From Acidicapsa dinghuensis (lineage in GTDB: Bacteria > Acidobacteriota > Terriglobia > Terriglobales > Acidobacteriaceae): 64,000 nucleotides of DNA. The notes beneath the pieces are model-generated. The model saw only the letters and a program-made list of their open reading frames with translations. It was not told the DNA's origin and ran no database searches. The stretch spans positions 310,001-374,000 of the forward strand of contig NZ_JAGSYH010000005.1 of NCBI RefSeq assembly GCF_025685685.1, written 5' to 3'. The position numbers and the translations under genes are program-made. Positions 40,394-48,872 of the stretch are shown here, piece by piece; position 1 is the stretch's first letter; each line of letters starts with the position of its first letter.

Positions 40394-41491
40394 TTGGCGA
40401 AACCGAAGATCAAGCGCCTCTACCTGATTCCCATTCTCTCCAAGGCATTGGATGTTCTGGAGCTATTAGAAAAGCAGAATGGTCCGATCGCCCTTGAAGA
40501 GGTATATCAACAAACCAGCATCTCCAAGACTAGCGTTTATCGCATTCTCAAAACACTCGTACACCGCGGCTACGTAGCCCAGACTCAAACCGGCGAATAC
40601 CGGCTCGTTTCACGTCCACGCCGGCTGCGTTTCGGCTTCGCTGCGCAAAGCGCCGAGATGCCTTTCTCAGTCGCCGTGGCTACCAGCGTCGCTGCTGCTG
40701 CTGCTGCCGCAGGCGTCGAATTGATCCAGCTCGACAACCGGTATGACCCCGACATTGCCGTCCACAACGCCGAAGAATTCGTCCGCCAGCGCGTCGATCT
40801 CGTCCTGGAATTTCAGGTCGAGGAACACGTAGCGCCTCACGTCGCCCACATCTTCAAGAAAGCTGAAATCCCTCTCGTCGCCATCGACGTTCCTCATCCC
40901 AACGCCACTTATTTCGGCGTCGACAACTTTGAGGTCGGTTACGAAGCCGGCATGGTGCTCAGCCAATATGCACGCAATCAATGGAAAGGCAAGGTTGATT
41001 GGATATTAGGCATAGGTTTCTCTGAAGCCGGCAGCTTCGTGCAAAGCCGCATTACCGGCGCCTTCGAAGGCATCCGCGAGCGCCTCGACCAGACTCCCGC
41101 AGAGCGATTCCTGCGCCTGGAAGGCCGCGGTATGCGCCAGGCCAGCGCTCTCGCTGTATCTGAATTCCTGCGCAATCACCGCAAAGGCCAGCGCATCCTC
41201 GTCGCCGCATCCACTGACTCGAGCGCCCTCGGCGTGCTCGACGCCGCACGTCAGGCCGGCCGCGAACAGGAGTTTGCCATTGTCGGCCAGGACTGTATCC
41301 CGGAGGTTCTCGACGAGATGCGCAGCGGCAAATCAGCCATCATCGGCTCTATCTCACACGGAGCGGAAAGCTATGGCCCGCGTCTCATCCAGATCGGCAT
41401 TGCGCTCCTGCGTGGACACATCGTTCCGCCATACAACTACGTGCGCCATCATGTAGTCACGCCAGACAGCCTCGCCGAAAGCGAAGCCTGA
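40394..41491 (+). CDS. IclR-type HTH fused to periplasmic-binding-protein domain regulator
   Basis: 365-residue putative transcription factor. Residues about 10-70 form an IclR-like winged helix (ILSKALDVLELLEKQNGPIALEEVYQ, TSISKTSVYRILKTLVHRGYVAQT, GEYRLV). Residues about 85-360 are a sugar-binding type I periplasmic-binding fold as in LacI effectors and ribose/rhamnose-binding proteins (NRYDPDIAVHNAEEFVRQRVDLVLEF, FGVDNFEVGYEAGMVL, ILVAASTDSSALGVLDAAR, IVGQDCIPEVLDEM). No export signal. The start is TTG 40394, with GGGAGGA about 9 nt upstream. Placed just after rhaI, so rhamnose sensing is likely (inference). Unlike LacI or IclR, which have other partners. Confidence 0.88.
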   Translation: MAKPKIKRLYLIPILSKALDVLELLEKQNGPIALEEVYQQTSISKTSVYRILKTLVHRGYVAQTQTGEYRLVSRPRRLRFGFAAQSAEMPFSVAVATSVAAAAAAAGVELIQLDNRYDPDIAVHNAEEFVRQRVDLVLEFQVEEHVAPHVAHIFKKAEIPLVAIDVPHPNATYFGVDNFEVGYEAGMVLSQYARNQWKGKVDWILGIGFSEAGSFVQSRITGAFEGIRERLDQTPAERFLRLEGRGMRQASALAVSEFLRNHRKGQRILVAASTDSSALGVLDAARQAGREQEFAIVGQDCIPEVLDEMRSGKSAIIGSISHGAESYGPRLIQIGIALLRGHIVPPYNYVRHHVVTPDSLAESEA

Positions 41492-41508
41492 CCTCTGCCG
41501 CAGTGTCC

Positions 41509-41534
41509 CCCAGGTCTCGATTCTGAGACCTGGG
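41509..41534 (+). terminator. Strong hairpin after the regulator gene
   Basis: Perfect 10-bp stem CCCAGGTCTC (41509-41518)/GAGACCTGGG (41525-41534), 6-nt loop, 18 nt after the stop codon. No clear T tract follows, so termination or mRNA 3'-end protection is inferred. Confidence 0.55.
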
Positions 41535-41677
41535 AACAGATTCACGCTCCAGCACGAACCGTTATTGTCCCCTATTCCCCGCTCTCTGCGGGAAACCGCC
41601 CCTTTTGGTTTGTCCATCAAATGACATTTCGCAAACAACTTTTTCCCTCCCGTGTGGAACGATGAATCTCGATATCA

Positions 41678-42502
41678 TTGCTCCGGCAAACAGCACCGTG
41701 GATCGAGAATCAGGATGTTTGGCGCAATCAATTCCGGCTTGAAAAAATACACACCGGCGCTTCAGCGACACTCAAGCACAGCATTGATTGGATCGGGCTT
41801 CCATTGCCGAAGATGCTTTGGGAAAAACCGGTATGGACGCATTCCCGCCTGTGGAATCATGTGCTATGGGACGAGAGCGTTCTACAGTGGATCAACAGAC
41901 ACTTGAAATCTGGCGATGTCTTTTCCGATGCGGGAGCGCATCAGGGATGGCTCTCTGTAGCCGCTGCAAGACAGACGGGACGGAGCGGCAAAGTAGTAGC
42001 CTTTGAGCCGTCACCAGTGTTGCTCCGTTTCTTGCGTTTCCACAAGCAGGTGAACCGCCTCACACAGATGGAGATCGTCTCCAAGGCTGTCACCAGGGAG
42101 GACTCAGCAGTCACCCCATTCATACTCGAGGGCGATGGCGATTCTGCCATGAACTCGCTGGTCGAAATCGAGGAGATGGAAAACGGACCAAGAGGCTAAA
42201 CCGTTATCCAGGTCGAAGGCATCACCCTCGATTCCTACTCGAAGCAGAGCGGACTCGTGCCCCGCCTGATCAAGATCGACACCGTGGGTTCGGAGATATG
42301 GGTTTGTGAAGGAGCAAAACGCCTTTTGACCCAAAATCAATCAGCACTCATCATCGCGACCCACCCTAAATGGCTTCCAAACGGTCAAAAAATAGAGGAT
42401 CTGTTTGAGCTCCTGAGCAGTTGTGGGTACCACGTGGCCTCGTCAGATAATCTGCGATACAAAGCGGCAGATTTTCGAGACTATCTCTTTCTGGCGAAGT
42501 AA
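41678..42502 (+). pseudogene. FkbM-family methyltransferase with in-frame stop
   Basis: Continuous frame interrupted only by TAA at 42197-42199. The first part has the SAM-binding start (GDVFSDAGAHQGWLSVAAARQTG, VVAFEPSPVLLRFLRFH), and after the stop the same frame continues with the typical second half (IQVEGITLDSYSKQSGLVPRLIKID, GAKRLLTQNQSALIIATHP, DLFELLSSCGYHV). The usual KIDVEGAE acidic motif reads KIDTVGSE, another sign of decay. Apparent start TTG 41678. FkbM enzymes O-methylate sugars or natural products; this copy is probably inactive unless the stop is a sequencing error. Confidence 0.85.
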
Positions 42503-42675
42503 CCTGCTCGGTGGGTGGCCCGTGCTCGTCTTCTTCATCTGCTAACTGCTACAACTCCCAGAGTGCCCCATCCTTTCTACGTTCTTTGTTGTCGAGCTCT
42601 AGGAGATGCTTTACAAAACATCTCCGGACATACTTTACAGTTTGACGGGATTGCTTTTAGGTTGAATGATCCAGT

Positions 42676-42693
42676 GCTCGACAATTGTCGAGC
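42676..42693. repeat. Perfect 18-bp palindrome
   Basis: GCTCGACAATTGTCGAGC reads the same on both strands. Its right half TTGTCGAGC also occurs alone at 42590-42598. Function unknown; a protein-binding site is likely from symmetry. Confidence 0.75.
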
Positions 42694-42847
42694 GTGAAAC
42701 ATAGCACAACAGGCATAATCTCCCCGCGACTCTTCGGTCCAGGCATAAACACTCATAATTCCACGTAAATCGATCGCTAACTGAGCCAGTAAGTTGCGGG
42801 AATTTTCGCTTGACATAGCCTCGCGGCTCTCATCAGCCTCAGACAGA

Positions 42848-42943
42848 ATGTTCCACGAGGAACATTGCTCTACGTAGAGCAAAATCCGTGATCAGGGCCG
42901 CGCTCTGATAACCTGCCGCAACAAATTGCACCACGTGGAGCAA
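42848..42943. promoter_or_regulatory. Cluster of three CG-centred 18-bp palindromes (parS-like or LacI-operator-like)
   Basis: Sites: ATGTTCCACGAGGAACAT (42848-42865), TTGCTCTACGTAGAGCAA (42865-42882, perfect), TTGCACCACGTGGAGCAA (42926-42943, one mismatched pair). Shared pattern: WTGYWCYACGWRGARCAW. The first matches the ParB site consensus TGTTTCACGTGAAACA at 13 of 16 positions, the others at 10 and 11. CG-centred palindromes are also typical of LacI operators. No promoter of an intact gene is adjacent. Confidence 0.6.
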
Positions 42944-43012
42944 TTTCAACCGCATGATCCAGCCACGATCCCATATTTCCGCCAAAGGGTGAACCCGCGA
43001 GGAATTCAGCAG

Positions 43013-44170
43013 TTACGGGTGAATCGCGAGGTAGTTCCCATACCCCACAATCACCGTCGAGCCGATCAGCGTAAGCAGTGTCAGATAAACCAGCGACTTC
43101 GTCCGCCGGCTCACACCATGCCACTCTTTCAGCGCCACGCCCCACAACGTGCTGAAGATAATGATGCTCGCCATGTGCAGCGTCCAGCTTGAAAACTTGT
43201 ATCGCCCCATCTGCGTCTCGCCCATCGTGTAGAAGAAGAACTGCATGTACCACGTCGCCCCGGCCAGCGCAGAGAAAAGATAATTTACGGTGATCGAAGG
43301 CTTGCCGCCCGTGAGCGACTTCGCTTCAATCGCCATCTCAGTGGAAGCCGCATCAACCGCATTCTCCAGCCGTGGATGCTCACCGGCCGCGGTCTCTGCT
43401 GCACCTTCTGGAATCCGTAGATACTCGCCAAACGTCTTATTGCGCGTACTCAGAATCATGCACCACACAAAGTTCGTGACGAACCCGCCCATCAATACCA
43501 CCACCAGCACCGGCAATCCCTGCCACATCGTGCTCGTGCCATACTTCAGCGTCAATTCCTTGATCGGCGTGCCCGCATCCAGTCCAAACGCAAAGCACGA
43601 GCTCATGATCCCGCAGAAAGTCGCCACCGCCAGCCCAAGCTTCAGGTTGAACTCCTCAATGCTCGCGAGCTTCTGCTGCTCCGGCAGCTCCTTCTCTTTC
43701 GAAATACCCGCCGCCCCGGCAAACAGGATGCCCAGCACGCAGATTCCCACGCCAACGAGGATGATGATCCCAGACCGCTGTGTCAGTAGCTGCCCAAACT
43801 GCCCATGAAAGATCGGCGGTACCAGCGTCCCAAAAACCGCCGTATACCCCAGCGCCACTGCCATCCCCAGCGACAGCCCCAGGTACCGCATCGTCAGCCC
43901 AAACGTAAGCCCGCCAAATCCCCATAGAAGCCCAAAAAAGAAGGGCCAGAACATAGCCGATCCGGGCGCCTCATGCAGCACAGCAAGCAAATGCTGCGAC
44001 AGCAAACTGGCCATCAGCCACGGCATGACGATCCAGCTCACCACGCCGCCGGCCAACCAATAGATCTCCCATGACCAACCGCGAACCTTCTTATAAGGCA
44101 CATAAAAACTGGCTGATGCCAGACCGCCCAGCCAGTGCAGAAAAACTCCCAGTAACGGATTCGCGCCCAA
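43013..44170 (-). CDS. rhaT: L-rhamnose/proton symporter
   Basis: 385-residue inner-membrane protein with about ten transmembrane helices that imports L-rhamnose with H+. The RhaT signature appears in NPLLGVFLHWLGGLASASFYVPYKKVRGWSWE (cited in part), GLTFGLTMRYLGLSLGMAVALGY, CGIMSSCFAFGLDAG and YMQFFFYTMGETQMG. The frame opens at 44275, but the family N-terminus starts at TTG 44170, which has the strong GGGAGGAAG just upstream. It sits about 1.5 kb from the rhamnose regulator gene, separated by the broken FkbM gene and the palindrome cluster. Confidence 0.95.
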   Translation of the reverse strand: MGANPLLGVFLHWLGGLASASFYVPYKKVRGWSWEIYWLAGGVVSWIVMPWLMASLLSQHLLAVLHEAPGSAMFWPFFFGLLWGFGGLTFGLTMRYLGLSLGMAVALGYTAVFGTLVPPIFHGQFGQLLTQRSGIIILVGVGICVLGILFAGAAGISKEKELPEQQKLASIEEFNLKLGLAVATFCGIMSSCFAFGLDAGTPIKELTLKYGTSTMWQGLPVLVVVLMGGFVTNFVWCMILSTRNKTFGEYLRIPEGAAETAAGEHPRLENAVDAASTEMAIEAKSLTGGKPSITVNYLFSALAGATWYMQFFFYTMGETQMGRYKFSSWTLHMASIIIFSTLWGVALKEWHGVSRRTKSLVYLTLLTLIGSTVIVGYGNYLAIHP

Positions 44171-44451
44171 GCTTCCTCCCGACCGATTCGCGCCGCGCTT
44201 GTAATCTATGAGACGAAGAGGCGCAAAGGAAATCTCCGCTCTGCGATCCCATCTGTGGGAGAGCCTGAAATGCACGAATCTCCCTAATGAAATATCTTTT
44301 CTTTCGGAAACCTACGCAATCGCCAACACACTTGTCAAAGCAATTCTCGCGATGGCTGATGAAAGGAAGACGAGCAATCCTGAGCCGCAAGAGTTAGCTT
44401 GCCGTTGATATTCTGACCCTTCTAATACGTTTCACCGACGACCACTTCTGA

Positions 44452-45732
44452 ATGCATCCTGCACACATCATCCTGGGTATCATCGTCGCTCTCAGCATCG
44501 CGTTCATGCTCGTGCGTCCACGCGGGATCGCCGAAATCTGGTGGGTTGGCAGCGGTGCGATTGCTCTCGTTGTTTTCCGCCTCATCCCGCTGCGCCTGGC
44601 AGGCAGCGCCATCGCCGAGGGAACAGATGTTTATCTCTTTCTCATCGGCATGATGCTGCTCTCAGAGCTGGCCCGCGAACACGGGGTCTTTGACTGGCTC
44701 TCCTCGGTCGCCGCACATCACTCACGCAGATCAGCCTCGCGTCTCTTCACCCTTATCTATCTCATTGGCATCGCCGTCACTGCTCTGCTCTCTAACGATG
44801 CCACGGCTGTCGTCCTGACTCCTGCCGTCCTCGCCGCCGTACGTAAAACTCGCGTCTCGCCATTACCTTATCTCTTCGCCTGCGCGCTTATCGCTAATGC
44901 TGCATCTTTCATTCTGCCCATCTCAAACCCTGCAAATCTGGTCGTATACGACAGATCTATCCCGCCGTTGGCACACTGGCTTCTTGCCTTTGCCGCGCCA
45001 TCCATCGTTTCCATAGTTATCACCTATTGGACTCTGCGTTATCTCTTCAAAAAGGAATTGGCTGAAACCACCGACCCTGAAAGTGAAAGCGAGACCACAA
45101 ACGATTCGCTCTCACCATCTGGCAAGCTCGTTCTCCTCAGTATTGCGCTTACCGCAGTTATTCTTATCACTGCGTCCAGCCTGGGCAAAGATCTCGGCCT
45201 GCCCACCTGCCTCTGCGCCGTGGCGTTCACTGCCTTCCTGTCCCTACGCACGCGCACCAGCCCCACCAGACTGTTGCGTGAAATCAGTTGGAGCACCATC
45301 GCTCTCGTTGCAGCGCTCTTCATCCTGGTCCGCGCCGTCGAAACCATCGGAGCATTGCACATGTCTCAGGCCGCGCTGCTCTGGGCAGTTCATCAAAATG
45401 AGTGGATCGGAGCCCTGGTTGCAAGCTTCGCGGTTGGCATCGCCAACAACATCGTCAACAACCTGCCTCTCGGACTCATCGCCGGCTCTGCGGTTCGCTC
45501 AACTCATACCAGCGGCCTGCTGGCTCTATCGGTGCTGATCGGCATTGATCTCGGCCCCAACCTATCCGTCACAGGATCGCTCGCGACGATCCTCTGGCTC
45601 ATCGCCCTGCGCCGCGAACAGCAACACGTTACCTTCTGGAGCTTCCTGCGCATTGGCGTCATAGCAATGCCTCTCGCTCTGTTTGGAGCGATAGGCACAG
45701 CCTTGCTTACGCACATGCTTCTTGGTGGATAG
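44452..45732 (+). CDS. ArsB/NhaD-superfamily ion permease
   Basis: 426-residue inner-membrane transporter with about 11-12 helices and the anion/arsenite permease pattern: GTDVYLFLIGMMLLSELAREHGVFDW, LLSNDATAVVLTP, NAASFILPISNPANLVVYD and a second-half repeat (GIANNIVNNLPLGLIAGSA, DLGPNLSVTGSLATILWL). ArsB proteins export arsenite; related ones are Na+/H+ antiporters or SLC13 carriers. No arsR or arsC is adjacent, so the substrate stays open. Divergent from rhaT and convergent with the RND operon (2-nt gap). Confidence 0.85.
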   Translation: MHPAHIILGIIVALSIAFMLVRPRGIAEIWWVGSGAIALVVFRLIPLRLAGSAIAEGTDVYLFLIGMMLLSELAREHGVFDWLSSVAAHHSRRSASRLFTLIYLIGIAVTALLSNDATAVVLTPAVLAAVRKTRVSPLPYLFACALIANAASFILPISNPANLVVYDRSIPPLAHWLLAFAAPSIVSIVITYWTLRYLFKKELAETTDPESESETTNDSLSPSGKLVLLSIALTAVILITASSLGKDLGLPTCLCAVAFTAFLSLRTRTSPTRLLREISWSTIALVAALFILVRAVETIGALHMSQAALLWAVHQNEWIGALVASFAVGIANNIVNNLPLGLIAGSAVRSTHTSGLLALSVLIGIDLGPNLSVTGSLATILWLIALRREQQHVTFWSFLRIGVIAMPLALFGAIGTALLTHMLLGG

Positions 45733-45734
45733 CG

Positions 45735-48700
45735 TTACATCCGCGCCGTCCGTCGCCGTGTCAGCTCGTAATACACTACCGGCGTCACCACAAGTGACAG
45801 TACAACTGACAGAAGCACACCGCCAATCACCGCTATGGCCAGTGGCTGCAGCATCTGTGAGCCGGAACCGATCGCAAATGCAAGCGGTAACATGCCACAG
45901 ATAGCTGCAATCGCCGTCATCACAATCGGCCTGAGTCTTCGTTGCGCTGCCTGTCGCATCGCCTCTCGCGGATCAGCCCCCAACCTGCGCAGCTTCTCGT
46001 CCGCATCCAGCAACAAGATGCCATTTTTTGCCACAATGCCAATCACCATAATCAGTCCGATAAAGCTCGCAACATTAAACGTAGTCTTCGTAACCAGCAA
46101 TGCCAGCACCACACCCGCAATCGACAACACCGAGCTAGTCAGAATCGCCACTGGCGCGGAGAAGTTCCGAAACTCCGCCAGCAGCACACCAAACACCAGC
46201 ACCAGCGCCATCAGCAGCACACGCAATAGCTCACGAAATGACTTCTGCTGCTCCTCATACGTCCCGCCATACTGCACACGAACATTCGAAGGCAGATGCA
46301 AGCTATCGACGGTCGCTCGTACCTTCGCCATTGCCGTCCCCAGGTCGCTGCCCTCAAGCCGCCCTGTCACAGCAATCATTTGCTGCAAGTTCTCCCTGCG
46401 AATCTCGTTTTGTGGTGGCAGTTGTGTGATCTTTGCTATTGCGTCAAGCGTTGCTGTATGCCCACTCGATGAGTTGAAGACCGTATTCGCGATCGCATCA
46501 AGCGATGCTCGGTTCTCATCAGGCAGCCGAATCCGTATCGTATAGGGTCTTCCGTTCACAATCATCGGATCAGGAATCGGCAGCCCATCCAGTATCGATG
46601 TCGCGTCTTCGGCGATCTCCTGTGTGGTAAACCCATATTGCGCCGCCAGCACCGGGCTTATCTCGAAATTCGTCGCCGGACCACTGATCGTATTGTCAAT
46701 TCCGTTCTCCGTATCTACCACACCTGGAATCTTGTTAATCGCATCCTGCACTCGCGGCCCAAGCTGGTTCAATAGATTCTGATCATCGCAGATGAGCTTG
46801 ACCTGAATAGGTTCCGGCGAATTCGAAAGATCGCCGATCATATCCTGCAACACCTGCGTAAACTCAACATCCAGCTCCGGCTCAGTCTTCTTGATCTCAT
46901 CGCGTACATCCGCCATCACATCATCAATTGCTCGTGAGCGCTTGCTCTTCAGCTTCACCGTAAAGTCGCCCGTGTTGGCTTCTGTCACTGCCGCCAGCCC
47001 CATTTGCAGCCCCGTACGGCGTGAGGTAATTTCCACCTCCGGCGTGTCGCGCAATATCTGCTCCACGTGCTGCAGCACGCGATTCGTCTCCGTCAGCGAA
47101 CTCCCCGCTGGCATGATGTAATCCAGAACAAATCCGCCCTCATCCATCTCCGGCAACAAATCTGAGCCCAGTTGCGTGTACGTGAAGTACCCGCCAATCA
47201 CAAGCACTCCGCAAGCAACCGCAAGCACGACCGGATTTCGCAGCGAAAAGTCCAGTGCCTTTGAATGCACCGCCAATATCCTGGTCATGAACTTACCGGC
47301 CGAGTGTACATGCAGGGCATCCACGTCTTCAAGATCACGCGCGACCTCCTCGCCCTTCTCTTCACCCGGCAACGCAATCGCCAGCGCAGGAGTCCACGTA
47401 AGCGCCAGCAGCAGAGACGTCAGCAAAGCGGCTGTCATCGTCACCGCCAGCGCGCGAAAGAAACTGCCCGTCACTCCCGTTACTGCGATCAACGGCAGAA
47501 ACACCACCACCGGCGTGATCGTTGAGCCAATCAAAGGTGTCGTAATCTCACCGAGCGCCTGGCGCACCGCGCCAACACGCGACTGGCCCGACTCGCGATG
47601 CACGGCGATGTTTTCCACCACTACGATCGCGTCATCAATCACCAACCCAATCGCAGCAGCCAGTCCGCCCAGTGTCATCAGATTAAAGCTCTGCCCAATC
47701 GCCCACAGAAAGAGAATCGTAATCGCAACTGTAACTGGAATCACCAGTCCCGCAATCAGCGACGAGCGCCAGTCGTGCAGAAAGAGAAACAGGATCACGC
47801 AAGCAAGTACAAGGCCAATCAAAATCGCGTCGCGCACCGAACTGATCGAATCCCGCACCAGTTGCGATTGATCGTAAAACGGCGTCAACCTCACACCATC
47901 CGGCAGCGTCTTCTGTAAACGCGCTACCTCCTGCGCAACAGCATCCGCTACCTGCACCGTGTTCGATGAAATCTGCCGCGCAATATTCAACAGCACAGCC
48001 GGCTTGCCGTTTGCTGTAACCGTGGTGTAGACAGGCATCACTCCAGGCTCAACCGTTGCCACATCCGCCACTCGAATCGGCGCACCACCCGCCGTCGTCT
48101 TAATCGTCAGATTCGCTAGTTCGTCGACACTATGCGCCTGCGCGCCAATAAGCCCCAGTACAAGCTGGTGATCGCTCTCATACAAGCCCGGCGAATCGAT
48201 AATGTCCGCCGCCTGCACAGCGTTCTGCAGATCCAGCATCGTAATGCCCGTCGCCTGCAGCCGCGCCAGATTCGGAATGATGTGGAACTCCGGCACCTTG
48301 CCACCCTGCACCACCACTGTGCTCACACCATCCACGCGATTCAGCGGCGGCTTAAGCTCGTACGTAGCCAGATCCCAAAGCTCCGTCTGCGAAACCGTCT
48401 TCGCTCCACGATCATCCGCTGTTAGTGCATAGCCCAAAATTGGAAACGTCGCAAACGTTAGCCTGTTCGTAGTGATACGTGCCGACGCCGGCAGCGTCTG
48501 TTGCACCTTGGCAAGCGCCGCATCCGTCAGCTGCAGCGTCGTCACCATATCAACGTTCCAGTTGAAAAACAGGCTTACTTCCGCCGATCCGCGGCTCGTG
48601 ATACTGCGCACCGTCATCAGCCCTGGCACCGAATTGACCGCATCCTCAATCGGCTTGGTGATCGTCACCTGCATCTGCTCTACGGGCATGACGCCGTTAT

Positions 48701-48872
48701 CCACGCCAATCACTACACGCGGAAAATTCGTGTCCGGAAACACCGCGATCGGCACCTGCAACGCGGCGTAGATGCCCGCAATCGTCAGTGCGGTAAGGAA
48801 GAAGAAAATCGGCGTGGAAAGCCGCTTGAGCCAGAACGGCTTCTCGGCCAATGGCATCACCGCAAGGCTCAT
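45735..48872 (-). CDS. RND-family efflux pump, inner-membrane transporter
   Basis: 1045-residue proton-driven exporter (AcrB/MdtB-like). Twelve TM helices with two large periplasmic loops. Seen: N-terminal TM FFFLTALTIAGIYAALQVPIAVFPDTNFP, the TM4 proton-relay DD in GLVIDDAIVVVENI (hydrophobe-type rather than the heavy-metal-type single D), LPEMDEGGFVLDY in the loop, and GIVAKNGILLLDADEKLR in TM10-11. Last gene of the operon; its start overlaps the stop of the MFP gene by 4 nt. Confidence 0.95.
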   Translation of the reverse strand: MSLAVMPLAEKPFWLKRLSTPIFFFLTALTIAGIYAALQVPIAVFPDTNFPRVVIGVDNGVMPVEQMQVTITKPIEDAVNSVPGLMTVRSITSRGSAEVSLFFNWNVDMVTTLQLTDAALAKVQQTLPASARITTNRLTFATFPILGYALTADDRGAKTVSQTELWDLATYELKPPLNRVDGVSTVVVQGGKVPEFHIIPNLARLQATGITMLDLQNAVQAADIIDSPGLYESDHQLVLGLIGAQAHSVDELANLTIKTTAGGAPIRVADVATVEPGVMPVYTTVTANGKPAVLLNIARQISSNTVQVADAVAQEVARLQKTLPDGVRLTPFYDQSQLVRDSISSVRDAILIGLVLACVILFLFLHDWRSSLIAGLVIPVTVAITILFLWAIGQSFNLMTLGGLAAAIGLVIDDAIVVVENIAVHRESGQSRVGAVRQALGEITTPLIGSTITPVVVFLPLIAVTGVTGSFFRALAVTMTAALLTSLLLALTWTPALAIALPGEEKGEEVARDLEDVDALHVHSAGKFMTRILAVHSKALDFSLRNPVVLAVACGVLVIGGYFTYTQLGSDLLPEMDEGGFVLDYIMPAGSSLTETNRVLQHVEQILRDTPEVEITSRRTGLQMGLAAVTEANTGDFTVKLKSKRSRAIDDVMADVRDEIKKTEPELDVEFTQVLQDMIGDLSNSPEPIQVKLICDDQNLLNQLGPRVQDAINKIPGVVDTENGIDNTISGPATNFEISPVLAAQYGFTTQEIAEDATSILDGLPIPDPMIVNGRPYTIRIRLPDENRASLDAIANTVFNSSSGHTATLDAIAKITQLPPQNEIRRENLQQMIAVTGRLEGSDLGTAMAKVRATVDSLHLPSNVRVQYGGTYEEQQKSFRELLRVLLMALVLVFGVLLAEFRNFSAPVAILTSSVLSIAGVVLALLVTKTTFNVASFIGLIMVIGIVAKNGILLLDADEKLRRLGADPREAMRQAAQRRLRPIVMTAIAAICGMLPLAFAIGSGSQMLQPLAIAVIGGVLLSVVLSLVVTPVVYYELTRRRTARM

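Larger units (their letters stand above)
42503..43012. other. Gene-free palindrome-rich region
   Basis: About 510 bases between a broken plus-strand gene and the 3' end of rhaT, with no plausible gene. It contains an inverted repeat GGAGATG (42602-42608)/CATCTCC (42619-42625), a perfect 18-bp palindrome at 42676 and the CG-centred palindrome cluster from 42848. Confidence 0.7.

Noticed and set aside
47176-47871. Long plus-strand frame opposite the RND pump gene
   Set aside because: Shadow of a GC-rich coding gene on the minus strand; low-complexity Ser/Thr/Arg content.
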